From contig NZ_JAIHOM010000051.1 in NCBI RefSeq assembly GCF_026130165.1, positions 1 to 35,459 of the forward strand: DNA of 35,459 bases, given 5' to 3'. This document shows positions 1 to 8,164 of this stretch, piece by piece (positions within the stretch are counted from its first letter, which is position 1; each line of letters starts with the position of its first letter). The translations under genes were made by a program, and so were the position numbers. Source of the DNA: Spirulina subsalsa FACHB-351 (GTDB lineage: Bacteria > Cyanobacteriota > Cyanobacteriia > Cyanobacteriales > Spirulinaceae). The notes beneath the pieces were generated by a model. That model worked only from the letters and a program-made list of their open reading frames with translations. It was not told where the DNA came from and made no database searches.

Positions 1-75
1 ACGGTAGGGCATACCGGAACTCACGCTTGGGGAGAGATTCCCTCTGGCTTGGTTGGATACGTCCTGCCAAGTTAA
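1..75 (+). other. C-terminal end of an open frame entering from the left edge
   Basis: Frame 1 is open from the window edge for 24 codons, ends in VGYVLPS and stops at TAA 73-75. I do not recognise it. It may be the tail of a gene upstream of the RAMP gene, or the front part of a gene that continues in another frame after 88. Too short to assign a function. Confidence 0.25.
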
Positions 76-112
76 GGAAACTCGTTGAACCAAGAATCCC
101 TCGCTTTTAGCG

Positions 113-283
113 ATGGGAGTGTCAACTGGTGTACAACCTTTAACTGGAGATCAAGGTTTAAACACCATTAAAGACCTCAGTTCAGATGATTACCTAGGAC
201 TCACAGGATTAGGCTTAGAACTAGCCAATGAGTTTAGTTTTTGGGCAAACGCCATTTATCACGACATCACGGGAGACGCATAA
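113..283 (+). CDS. small ORF or gene remnant upstream of the RAMP gene, unknown function
   Basis: A 56-codon frame starts at ATG 113 and stops at TAA 281-283. The same frame is open back to a TGA at 86-88, so it could also be the 3' part of a longer gene broken by a frameshift. The C-terminal part (GLTGLGLELANEF...WANAIYH) looks helical. It lies 97 bp before the double-RAMP gene and in the same direction, so it may belong to the same CRISPR-type locus, perhaps as a small subunit, but I recognise no family motif. No ribosome binding site decides the start. Confidence 0.25.
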   Translation: MGVSTGVQPLTGDQGLNTIKDLSSDDYLGLTGLGLELANEFSFWANAIYHDITGDA

Positions 284-367
284 TTTTGTGCCGTTATCCA
301 ATAACAGAACAGTCAGCAGAGTAACCCCTTAACTATTAACTGCTGATCAATTTGTAATCCTTTAAAC

Positions 368-372
368 AGGAG
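368..372 (+). promoter_or_regulatory. ribosome binding site of the double-RAMP gene
   Basis: AGGAG lies 8 nt before ATG 381. It is a clear Shine-Dalgarno sequence in a window where many starts have none, and it supports the start chosen. Confidence 0.6.
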
Positions 373-380
373 AAAAAATA

Positions 381-2312
381 ATGGTTTTTAATCGTCCTAA
401 CCGTCCAAATAAGCCGTCTCAAGCAATCAAGAAACCTACTCAAAGCGCCCCCAAAAAAGTCATAACAACTGGGGGAAATCAGGGGGGGAACAACTCTAAT
501 AATCCTCCTCCTCCCTCACCTTGGCTCGATCCGAATAATGAACCCAGTCCCCACGAAACCGCCAGTTTTGTCGAATACTTGCGCTGGATGCGTGAACCGG
601 ATCGAGATAACTATAAAGACGGCACAAAAGTCCAAATGTTAAACATGGCGACAGAACGGGCAAACTATCGCCAACGCCTCACCACTTTAGTTAAACGAAC
701 CGAACTGATTGCCGGAAAAAATAATACCTTTCAAGTCAAATGTCCTTGGCGGATTCGAGTCGGAGGTCATCGCGGCCCCGAAAGTATTTTACTCCCGGCT
801 TTTGATGCCTTGGGAATGCCTTATCTTCCCTCCAGTACCCTGCGAGGAGCAGCCAGAAATCAGGCAATTCGAGAGTTAATAGCTGAGAAAAAGTTAGACT
901 GGAAAGCTGCCCAAAATCATCCCGAAATTGCTAAATATTTCGGTTCTCTGGAAGCACAAGATAAAGATAAAGCGGGAAAAGTTATCTTTCTAGACGCTTA
1001 TCCTCTGCCGAGTCAAGGGGGAGGTTTAGCTATGGATATGGCGAATAATATTTGGAAATGGGAGGATAATTCACCGGGTTATAGTCCTAATCCGAATCCC
1101 TTTTTATCCTTGAAAGAACCAACCTTTGTGATTGGCTTAAAGTTGGGAACTCTGAGCAATGATCCTAAAGTATTAGATAAGGTTAAAAATTGGCTGATTA
1201 AGGGGTTACAAGCGGGGATTGGTTCACAAATTAATACAGGTTATGGACTGTTACTAAAAGCGGGAGCAGGACAACCAAAACAAAAACAAGAATTTTTGCG
1301 GGTCGAATTTGCCTTAGAAGGGCAATTAATTCACGGTCATCAACGCTTTACTCAATGGCAATTTAATGACCGTCGTCAGGAATGGCAAATGCGGGGACAA
1401 CCTCAAGCAGAAGTGCGTCCGACAGCGTTTAAATCTATGTTACGTTATTGGTTTCGTGCCTTTGCTTTAGGGGTATTAGAACCTAGTCGAGTGCAAACGT
1501 TAGAATCTGAATTATTTGGTGGAATTAATCCCACTAAACAATATGGCTATTTACAGGTCAATATTCTAGATGGCAGAATTGCCCAAAAAGAACCACGTCC
1601 TAATTATCAAGGAAAAAATGATCCTTGTGGGGAACAACAGGGAACGTTAGTGTTATCTTTTTCTCCTGCTGCTCGAACAGAGCAAGCACAAAACTTAAAA
1701 ACTTTGTTTACTGCTCTCACTTGGTTAATGTTTAATTTAGGGGGAATTGGTCAAGGGGCAAGACGACCTTGTTATTCTCGTAAAACACGGGAAAATGCGC
1801 CTTGGTTTCGGGGTTCAACCTTCTATATTGAGGAGGAAGATAACAAATTGTGGGTTGCTCCTGAACAAATTTCTGCCTTTAAAACTCAATTTCAAGGGCA
1901 ACTCAAGGAGTTTTATCGGAGTTTGGGAGCATTGGTGTCTCAACAGTTAAATTACAATCGTCGTAGAAATGACTTCCCGGTGAGTCAACAGAATTGGACG
2001 GATGCGGTAGATGCGAACTGTGAAATTATCATCTGTAATGGCAAAGATAAGAATGATAAACCCTATGCGTTAAGTATTCTACACAGTCCCCAGTTGAAAA
2101 TTCAACAGGGTCCCCGACAGGATTATGATGGCAACTTGTGCGGGAAAGTAGCAGGAGGGGTGAAACCTTCTCCGGTGTGGATTGCAGATTTAGGGGATTA
2201 TCAAGTGGTGACGGTGTTTGGGGCGAATCAAAATCCGCGTAGACAGTATTTGGAGGAGTTGAAGAGACAAACCTCGGCTCAAAATTATGTTAAGGTGTTT
2301 CCTCTTCCCTAG
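381..2312 (+). CDS. double RAMP-domain CRISPR-associated protein (Cmr6-like + Cmr1-like)
   Basis: 643 aa, probably a subunit of a type III (Cmr-like) RNA-guided effector complex in the cytoplasm. Seen: residues 1 to about 60 are rich in Pro, Asn and Lys and look disordered. The first RAMP unit (about 100-310) has LPSSTLRGAARNQAIREL, typical of the Cmr6 group, and ends in the glycine-rich loop GIGSQINTGYGLL. The second unit (about 315-640) has PTAFKSMLRYWFRAF, like the Cmr1 N-terminal motif (usually R-WWFR-), and a second loop, LGGIGQGARRP. Two RAMP units in one chain is known in type III systems; the Cmr6-then-Cmr1 order is my reading. RAMP proteins of this type shape or hold the crRNA and are not usually the nuclease. 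No Cas10, Cas6, adaptation genes or array follow to the right, so the rest of the locus, if intact, lies left of the window. Confidence 0.75.
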   Translation: MVFNRPNRPNKPSQAIKKPTQSAPKKVITTGGNQGGNNSNNPPPPSPWLDPNNEPSPHETASFVEYLRWMREPDRDNYKDGTKVQMLNMATERANYRQRLTTLVKRTELIAGKNNTFQVKCPWRIRVGGHRGPESILLPAFDALGMPYLPSSTLRGAARNQAIRELIAEKKLDWKAAQNHPEIAKYFGSLEAQDKDKAGKVIFLDAYPLPSQGGGLAMDMANNIWKWEDNSPGYSPNPNPFLSLKEPTFVIGLKLGTLSNDPKVLDKVKNWLIKGLQAGIGSQINTGYGLLLKAGAGQPKQKQEFLRVEFALEGQLIHGHQRFTQWQFNDRRQEWQMRGQPQAEVRPTAFKSMLRYWFRAFALGVLEPSRVQTLESELFGGINPTKQYGYLQVNILDGRIAQKEPRPNYQGKNDPCGEQQGTLVLSFSPAARTEQAQNLKTLFTALTWLMFNLGGIGQGARRPCYSRKTRENAPWFRGSTFYIEEEDNKLWVAPEQISAFKTQFQGQLKEFYRSLGALVSQQLNYNRRRNDFPVSQQNWTDAVDANCEIIICNGKDKNDKPYALSILHSPQLKIQQGPRQDYDGNLCGKVAGGVKPSPVWIADLGDYQVVTVFGANQNPRRQYLEELKRQTSAQNYVKVFPLP

Positions 2313-2345
2313 TTATTGATGGTTAACTGTTTACTGTTGACTGAA

Positions 2346-2610
2346 TTGTTGGGTTGCGCTTTCGCTTCACCCAACCTACAGATCGTGAAACAATTAACAA
2401 TTAACAATTATCAATTGTTTTGTTGGGTTGCGCTTTCGCTTCACCCAACCTACAGATCGTGAAACAATTATCAATTATCAATTATCAATTATCAATTGTT
2501 TTGTTGGGTTGCGCTTTCGCTTCACCCAACCTACAGATCGTGAAACAATTATCAATTATCAATTATCAATTGTTTTGTTGGGTTGCGCTTTCGCTTCACC
2601 CAACCTACAA
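2346..2610. repeat. tandem array of four hairpin + heptamer units (74, 81, 74 bp period)
   Basis: The sequence TTGTTGGGTTGCGCTTTCGC begins at 2346, 2420, 2501 and 2575. Each unit holds the imperfect hairpin GTTGGGT-(TGCGCTTTCGCTTC)-ACCCAAC, a spacer CTACAGATCGTGAAAC, and then a run of heptamers (AACAATT or ATCAATT). Three heptamers give a 74-bp period and four give 81 bp, so copies differ by whole heptamers. The fourth copy ends without heptamers, 16 bp before the stop of the kinase gene. Both the hairpin and heptamer tandem repeats are of kinds widespread in cyanobacteria. Open frames crossing the array are products of the repeat. Confidence 0.9.
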
Positions 2611-2626
2611 ATCACTTGTTTCCTGT

Positions 2627-4831
2627 TCATCGGCCAGTGCCAATCAACTCCTCGGGTTCCTCTTTATCTTGACCCATCGGAACTAATGTTCCCTCACTGC
2701 CTAACGCTTCACGGGAAGGCGCAGAGGAGAAGGCGGAGGCTTTAGCATATAAATTCGGAACGGGCAGGGGAACGGCGTTAATCGCCCCGCCGATAATGGG
2801 CATTTCTGCCTCTGTCATTTCATCCAACATGGCCCCTAAAATCTTGGCCTGACTCACCCCGACACAAGTGACTAAAATCATGCCGTCGGTTTGGGGTTGT
2901 AACAATAGGGCGTCATTACAGGTGGTTAAGGCTGGACTATCGACAATGACTAAATCAAAGCGCTGGCGGGCATCTTCTAAGAGACTCTTTAACTCGCTGG
3001 ATTCAACAATGGCCGCGGCTTTCCGTTGGGGTCCGGCACTGGGGGAGATGTAGAGATTCATCACGTCCGGCACCAAGCGCACGGAGTCGTTACGGGAGCC
3101 ATAATAGGAGAGGGGTTCGGCCTGGGCATCATGGTCTACAGCTAATTTAACGGCTTGGGCATTGGAAGGCGATCGCAAATCTCCTTCCACTAACAGAGTC
3201 CGCTTGCCAGCGTGAGCGGAGGCAATGGCCAAATTATAGGCCACTACGCTTTTCCCTTCTCCCTCACTCACGCTGGTTACTAAAATAACCTTGGTCGATT
3301 TGGGAGACAAGCGACGGATATTGCTGCGGAACAATTCATACAGATCCAAGTAAGGGGCATTCACTCCCAACAATAGGGGCAATTCTCCCCCGCTCCCCTC
3401 GACTAAAAAGGGCAATTCCCCTAACACAGCCACATCTCGTTCTGAGAGAATATCTTGTAATTCCTTCGCGGTGTAGACTTTGGGATCTAAGAAGGACATC
3501 CCCAAAATAACCACTGCGCCAGCCACTAGGGCCCCAATATAACCCGCCGCGATAATGACCACGGGATGAGGGGGACTCGAATCAAGCTCTTCTACTTTCT
3601 CCAAGCGGGGGGGAAGGGCTAGGCTCAGACTACTGATGGTTTCTGCTTCGGCGGATTGGGCATCTACGAGGGCCCCTTGCATGGTGTCGTGGAATTGCTT
3701 GCGAATGGCGACTTGTTGCTGGAGTCGGGCTTGTTCTAACTGTTTGGTGGGGAAGCGCTCATAGGCGAGGCGTAGTTCTTCTTCCGTGTGGCGCACTGTG
3801 CGGATTTGTTGCTCAATGGCTTCTTTTTGGGTTCGTAACTGTCCGATTTGGGCGGCTAACTGTTGACGGGTGGGGTCCAAGCTGCTGCTTCTGCGAATTT
3901 CCCTCGGCCGGGCATCAAATACATTGTCACTGCCAATCACTTCATCGGCGCGCTCGGTCAGGAGTTCATTGTAGGCGGCTAGTTGTTTGTTCAGTTCCCG
4001 CATGGTGGGGTGTTCGGGACGCAAATCATTGGCTAACATTTGCATCTGGGTTTCCGCTTGTAAAATCTGAGTGCGTAAACTGGCAATAATGGGGTCTGCA
4101 CTGAGGGCTGACGCGACAAAGGCCTCTTCTGGGGTGAGGGATAACTGGGTGGATAAACTTTGAATTTGAGCGTTTACGGTGTCGAGTTGTAGCCGTAATT
4201 CGCGCTGCTGTTGTTGGCCGGCACTGATGGCCATGAATAGGGTTCCATCTTGGGCGGCGACTAAGCCTGTGGCTTCTCGGGTCATGAAGCGATAGAATTC
4301 TTGTTCGGCTTCGGCGAGATCGGCTTTGGCTTCTTCAACTCGTTTTTCGAGGGCTTCAATTTGCGATCGCAAGCGGGATGTATTCAACATCCGACTATGT
4401 TCAATCATTTTCTCCATCAGCACTTCTAGCGTCCGTGCGGCCCGTTCTTCGTTGGTGTCTACATATTCCAGGCGAATTAAGGGGGGTTCGCCTTCTTTGG
4501 GCAATTGCAGATTAATGCGCTTGATGGATTCGACGGGGTTGGGCAAATCGACGGTTTCCACCAGTCCTTGTAAGACGGGTTCGGAGAGTAAGGTCGGTCG
4601 ATCTAAGGCTCTGCCCTGTTCTTGCAGCACTTTCCCGGTTTCTGTCGCTGTGGGTGGAGGACTACTAAAGGCTAATTGACCAATGGCTTTGTAGCGAGTG
4701 GGGGGAGGGGCTGGCGGCGGTAGCATGGCCACAACACTGGCCCCTCCTGCCACAATAATGGAGACTGCCAATCCAATCCATTTATTTTTGCCGAGGCTTA
4801 CTAAAAAACGTTTAACAAGGGGTGAAGACAT
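2627..4831 (-). CDS. Wzc-like polysaccharide co-polymerase with BY-kinase-type ATPase domain
   Basis: 734 aa, inner-membrane protein of the PCP-2a/Wzc kind, which controls chain length and export of capsule or exopolysaccharide. Seen: a membrane segment at about 17-35 followed by a proline-rich stretch; a long, mostly coiled-coil region with heptad-like Glu/Gln/Leu (about 140-410); a second membrane segment at about 425-450; then a cytoplasmic P-loop domain with Walker A SEGEGKS (about 522-528), Walker A' LLVEGDLRS (about 546-554) and Walker B LVIVDSPA (about 627-634). Odd: the C-terminal tail has one tyrosine (NLYAK) and no tyrosine cluster, and the A' motif has Glu where Asp is usual. The gene stands alone, about 16 kb from the nearest gene of the Wzm/Wzt cluster; no Wzx or Wzy is visible. 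Family assignment is firm; kinase activity is uncertain. Confidence 0.88.
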   Translation of the reverse strand: MSSPLVKRFLVSLGKNKWIGLAVSIIVAGGASVVAMLPPPAPPPTRYKAIGQLAFSSPPPTATETGKVLQEQGRALDRPTLLSEPVLQGLVETVDLPNPVESIKRINLQLPKEGEPPLIRLEYVDTNEERAARTLEVLMEKMIEHSRMLNTSRLRSQIEALEKRVEEAKADLAEAEQEFYRFMTREATGLVAAQDGTLFMAISAGQQQQRELRLQLDTVNAQIQSLSTQLSLTPEEAFVASALSADPIIASLRTQILQAETQMQMLANDLRPEHPTMRELNKQLAAYNELLTERADEVIGSDNVFDARPREIRRSSSLDPTRQQLAAQIGQLRTQKEAIEQQIRTVRHTEEELRLAYERFPTKQLEQARLQQQVAIRKQFHDTMQGALVDAQSAEAETISSLSLALPPRLEKVEELDSSPPHPVVIIAAGYIGALVAGAVVILGMSFLDPKVYTAKELQDILSERDVAVLGELPFLVEGSGGELPLLLGVNAPYLDLYELFRSNIRRLSPKSTKVILVTSVSEGEGKSVVAYNLAIASAHAGKRTLLVEGDLRSPSNAQAVKLAVDHDAQAEPLSYYGSRNDSVRLVPDVMNLYISPSAGPQRKAAAIVESSELKSLLEDARQRFDLVIVDSPALTTCNDALLLQPQTDGMILVTCVGVSQAKILGAMLDEMTEAEMPIIGGAINAVPLPVPNLYAKASAFSSAPSREALGSEGTLVPMGQDKEEPEELIGTGR

Positions 4832-4907
4832 GGGAAAAGCCCAGAACTAGCACTGCTTCCAATATAACAGCCTTTTCCTTTTTTCCGCCGAACGGGTTCT
4901 AGGCGGG

Positions 4908-5672
4908 TCAACGTTGAACTAAAACAAAAACCGCGATCGCTAAGACAAAATAACCGAAGCCCTTTTGTAGCTTTTTCCCGTCAATGTACTGGGTTAAGGA
5001 AGCCCCTCCCCAAGTCCCCACACTGGCGGCTAAGGTAAAGGAGAACATTAAGCCCCAATCTACCGTTACTTGGTCAATATAGCCCAGAAAACCCGTCGCT
5101 GATTTAAAGGTGATAATCAATAAAGAGGTGCCGATGGCCTCTTTCATCGGAATTCCCCCTAATAACACTAAGGCCGGAATAATCAAGAATCCTCCCCCTA
5201 CTCCCACAAATCCCGTCAGAATCCCCACTGCCAGGCCTTCTATGGGAATGGCTAACCATTTGGGATAGGTGGGGTGTTTTTCTTCTGTTGAGGTGGGGGT
5301 TTTGTTCTCTTGTTTGCGAATCATTAACACACTGGCCAGCACCATCACCACCCCAAAGGCAATGAGTTGTATGGTGTCTGTAATCCAAGGCAGGGTCGTT
5401 AAACGTGCGCCTAAAAATGAGCCGACCATGGCGGCTGGGGTAAACATCACAACGGTTTTCAAGTTCACGTTGCCCTGAAACCAGTGGGGAATCGCCCCAA
5501 TGCAACTCACTATCCCCACAATAAACAAGCTCATGGCGATCGCCTCTTTGGACCCAATCCCCATCACATACACCAAAATCGGCACCGCTAGGATCGACCC
5601 TCCCCCACCAATTAAACCTAAACTAATCCCAATGGCTACCGCCAACAAATGTCCCACAATTGTGATCAGCAT
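4908..5672 (-). CDS. TauE/SafE-family sulfite/anion exporter
   Basis: 254 aa, polytopic inner-membrane protein. Seen: two homologous halves, each with the glycine-rich motif of the family: GISLGLIGGGGSILAVPILV (about 16-35) and GILTGFVGVGGGFLIIPALV in the second half, with about seven to eight hydrophobic segments. Length fits the family. Members move sulfite, sulfoacetate or other organosulfur anions; the substrate cannot be told from sequence. The ATG at 5672 has an AGGAAG ribosome site on the minus strand just upstream. It is transcribed away from the YaaW-like gene at 5830. Confidence 0.9.
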   Translation of the reverse strand: MLITIVGHLLAVAIGISLGLIGGGGSILAVPILVYVMGIGSKEAIAMSLFIVGIVSCIGAIPHWFQGNVNLKTVVMFTPAAMVGSFLGARLTTLPWITDTIQLIAFGVVMVLASVLMIRKQENKTPTSTEEKHPTYPKWLAIPIEGLAVGILTGFVGVGGGFLIIPALVLLGGIPMKEAIGTSLLIITFKSATGFLGYIDQVTVDWGLMFSFTLAASVGTWGGASLTQYIDGKKLQKGFGYFVLAIAVFVLVQR

Positions 5673-5700
5673 TTTCTTCCTGTTTTCTTATTACTGAACT

Positions 5701-5706
5701 ATTATA
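5701..5706 (-). promoter_or_regulatory. candidate -10 box of the TauE-like gene
   Basis: On the minus strand the hexamer is TATAAT, a perfect -10 match, 28 nt upstream of the ATG at 5672. No good -35 is found 17 nt upstream. The same gap holds an inverted repeat, GATGCAGT (5721-5728) and ACTGCATC (5770-5777), which could be an operator. Confidence 0.4.
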
Positions 5707-5829
5707 TAGTGGATCAATCAGATGCAGTGAACCTGTTCAGACCATTGGTTCAGATTCCCTCTCCGTTGTACTGCATCAGAACAGAGAAGTTGAAATTTGA
5801 TCCCCGCAACCTCCAATTGCAATAGTAGA

Positions 5830-6717
5830 ATGAGGCAGGAAGAGAAAATAGGGGTGGAGGTTAGAACATTGGACGAACTGAGGGATGTGTTAGAGCTGGC
5901 AACGGATGAAGAACTGCAACAACTCACCTATTTGTTATTTTGCCGTCGTTTGAATCCCCTAGACTACATCCAGACACCGGATGTAATGGAAGTACAGAGT
6001 CGCGATCGCCACTCACAGATTGAACTGTTAGATCAACGGTTTCGTTACCTAGCGGCCGATGGCTTCACCGTATTACGGGGAGAAAGTGACAAAATTAGCT
6101 ACCGACATATTTTGATCCAAGTTTGTCGTTACCTCAAAATTCCCTACTCCCAGTCCATGAGTACAGTAGACCTAGAAGCTGAAATCTTTCTCAACCTGAT
6201 TACCAAAGCTTGGGATCGTTTACCCTCCCAAGACCAAGAATCCTTAACCCTACGCATCCAAAAATCCCTACAAGCGTCGAAATATCGGGAACCCCTACCT
6301 GCCCAAATCCAACATAACCCCATTCATTTCCTGCTCAAAGGGGGCAGCGTCTTAGCGGTGAGTTCCGTACTGCGTTCCTTCCTGCTACAACAGATTGCCC
6401 GACAGTTTGCCCTGCACTTTGCCACCTACCAAACCGCCCGCACCGCCCTATTGCGAGGGGGAACCGCCGCCGCCACCCAGATTCAGAACCATTTTGCCCT
6501 CCAAACCGCCCGTCAAGGAATGGCCCTAACCGCCGCCCGTCATGGAGCCGTGCGGACGGTCTTTGCCTTTATGGGGCCCGTCCTGTGGGCGGCCTTTTTT
6601 GCTGATTTGGGTTGGCGTGCGATCGCCACCAACTACGGCCGCGTCATTCCCACCGTCTTTGCTCTAGCCCAAATCCGTCTCACCCGGGGCGATTCTTGGG
6701 GAACAGTCACCGTTTAA
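5830..6717 (+). CDS. YaaW/UPF0174-family protein
   Basis: 295 aa from ATG 5830; an in-frame TTG at 5797 would add 11 residues, but neither start has a convincing ribosome site. Seen: an N-terminal helical part (ELRDVLELATDEELQQLTYL); a middle part with YRHILIQVCRYLKIPYSQSM then DLEAEIFLNLITKAWDRL; an Ala-rich, hydrophobic C-terminal third ending in GRVIPTVFALAQIRLTRG. The order and the motifs resemble E. coli YaaW (LYRAILLDVSKRLKL, MSTFEIEQQLLEQFLRNTW, and a final VTIPAVLQIACLRRM), recalled from memory. The biochemical role of the family is not known to me. It may bind or insert in membranes through the C-terminal Ala-rich part (inference). Confidence 0.65.
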   Translation: MRQEEKIGVEVRTLDELRDVLELATDEELQQLTYLLFCRRLNPLDYIQTPDVMEVQSRDRHSQIELLDQRFRYLAADGFTVLRGESDKISYRHILIQVCRYLKIPYSQSMSTVDLEAEIFLNLITKAWDRLPSQDQESLTLRIQKSLQASKYREPLPAQIQHNPIHFLLKGGSVLAVSSVLRSFLLQQIARQFALHFATYQTARTALLRGGTAAATQIQNHFALQTARQGMALTAARHGAVRTVFAFMGPVLWAAFFADLGWRAIATNYGRVIPTVFALAQIRLTRGDSWGTVTV

Positions 6718-6961
6718 ACCCAAAAACCTATCTTAGGCCAGATGATTGTCAATTCCCCCTGATCTTCCTGATCGGAATGCTCATTCCAGCAAAAAAGAGG
6801 GGGGGTTTTGTTGCTATCATCAAATAGATGATCGTGCTTACCCGTGCTGAATCTCATTGACAGCATAGTGAGCCATACACACTGAGGACTCCCGGTTATC
6901 TCCCTAGGGGGCATAACCATGAGATGAACAAGCGATTAATGGAAGAGGGGAAAAAGAGGAA

Positions 6962-7987
6962 ATGCCATCCGCCAAAAAACAAAAAATGCTGCACCTGATT
7001 AAATCTAAAAAGCAAGATCCCGCAACGGAAGCATCTGCGGGGGAAACCACCCTAGAAGTGACCCCCCCAACACCTGCGACCGAAGCAGCAAAAGCCACTC
7101 CAGAGGCAGCCACTCCAGAGGCAGCCACTCCAGAGGCAAAAAGTCCCGCGTTAGAGAAAAAACCAATCCCCCCAGCCCCAGAAAAATCCAAGGCTGAAGA
7201 GGCTGCACCTACTCCCCCAGAAAGCCACAAAACTCCCGCCGAAACCAAACACACTCAAGAAGACGAAGCTGGGGAAAATTCAATCTTTTTCCAAGCGATT
7301 GGAACACTTTATGGCATAGTCACTCCTCATCCAGAAGGAGGATTTGCCATTACGGTTGGTTCTAACGAGTATCGTTTATATTTCCCTTCTAAGTTTCGCT
7401 ATGTTGGCTTTCTGAAACAACGGGAAAATTACCCAGACACCCCGTTATATTTACGGGTTTATCCCAAATGCCAACTTATTCCCCGACAACCCCCTAGAAT
7501 TTATTTTCAAGTGTTTGCTTGGAACACGGAAAATGAGTGGCAACAAGAGCCGAATCAGTTTATTTTAAGCGGAATTTGGCAATTTATCCCCCAGAATCGT
7601 TCTCCGGTAATTTCAATTTATCGCAACCGACAAGCCAGCGACCCAACGGAGAAGTTTAAAGCCTCCCATATTCCCGTTTTAATGCGTCGAGAAGGCGAAG
7701 TTCAACCCTTTAAATTTAATCCTAAAACGCCGAAAGATAAACTGCCTAAACGTTGGTTTATTCAAGGGATTTTTAAATTTCTTCCCAATCGTAATAGTTT
7801 CGGTTGGTCGGAAGACATTTCAGAGCCAACGGATGCTATTCCCCGGTACAAAAAACCCGTCAAAGCACCAGGAACGAATACCAAGCCCCCGGCGAAAGAC
7901 AAACCCCGTTCTAGTTCTTTTAACTCTGAAAAACCCATGAGAAAAGCAGGTCAACGACCGATTAAACCCACCAAGAAAGCAGAATAA
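6962..7987 (+). CDS. unrecognised protein with disordered Pro/Ala/Glu N-terminus and basic C-terminus
   Basis: 341 aa. I do not recognise the family. Residues 1 to about 100 are low complexity (Ala, Pro, Glu, Thr, Lys) and include three copies of the pentapeptide ATPEA encoded by perfect 15-bp repeats. Residues about 105-290 look folded, with alternating aromatic and charged residues (EYRLYFPSKFRYVGFLKQRE, PLYLRVYPKCQLIP, FILSGIWQFIPQNRSPVIS, RWFIQGIFKFLPNR), suggesting a beta-rich domain. The last 50 residues are basic and Pro/Ser rich. No signal peptide or membrane segment is seen. A purine-rich stretch (GAGGGGAAAAAGAGGA) just before ATG 6962 can serve as ribosome site. The basic tail suggests nucleic acid or polyanion binding, as inference only. 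Confidence 0.7.
   Translation: MPSAKKQKMLHLIKSKKQDPATEASAGETTLEVTPPTPATEAAKATPEAATPEAATPEAKSPALEKKPIPPAPEKSKAEEAAPTPPESHKTPAETKHTQEDEAGENSIFFQAIGTLYGIVTPHPEGGFAITVGSNEYRLYFPSKFRYVGFLKQRENYPDTPLYLRVYPKCQLIPRQPPRIYFQVFAWNTENEWQQEPNQFILSGIWQFIPQNRSPVISIYRNRQASDPTEKFKASHIPVLMRREGEVQPFKFNPKTPKDKLPKRWFIQGIFKFLPNRNSFGWSEDISEPTDAIPRYKKPVKAPGTNTKPPAKDKPRSSSFNSEKPMRKAGQRPIKPTKKAE
7094..7138 (+). repeat. three perfect 15-bp tandem repeats inside the 6962 gene
   Basis: GCCACTCCAGAGGCA occurs three times without a mismatch (7094, 7109, 7124) and keeps the frame, encoding ATPEA three times. Perfect identity suggests recent slippage, so the copy number probably varies between strains. Confidence 0.95.
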
Positions 7988-8099
7988 AAAACAGGGGGTT
8001 AGGATAGAAGCAGGTGTAGGGTGTGTCAGATCCTAAACAAACTCGAATCAGACTCAGAGTTACAGCCCTTTCTGTCATCAGGCCATAGGCCCTGAATGT

Positions 8100-8122
8100 C
8101 CCTCTCCCAAGATGGGAGAGGG
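8100..8122. terminator. hairpin between convergent genes, possible bidirectional terminator
   Basis: CCCTCTCCCA (8100-8109) pairs perfectly with TGGGAGAGGG (8113-8122) around a 3-nt loop; a 9-bp stem with a 5-nt loop is more realistic. It lies between the stop of the plus-strand gene at 7987 and the stop of the minus-strand gene at 8165. There is no real U-tract, so termination is plausible but not proven. Similar hairpins recur in cyanobacterial gaps. Confidence 0.5.
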
Positions 8123-8164
8123 GTTTAGGGTAAACTTCTGAACCAGCTATAACGGGGAATTGCG

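Noticed and set aside
2346-2610. CRISPR array
   Set aside because: Repeats of 74-81 bp contain the same spacer-like sequence each time and only heptamer number varies. There are no unique spacers.
2420-2745. Two overlapping open frames of 88 and 105 aa
   Set aside because: They read through the tandem repeat array, repeat the same peptide in different frames and overlap the end of the kinase gene.
4326-4679. Plus-strand frame of 117 aa inside the kinase gene
   Set aside because: It lies opposite the coiled-coil coding region and has a low-complexity Ser-rich composition typical of an antisense shadow.
6786-6832. Terminator or operator near AAAAAAGAGGGGGGG and ATCATC-AAATA-GATGAT
   Set aside because: The G-run has no pairing arm, and the 6-bp inverted repeat is too short to be more than chance.
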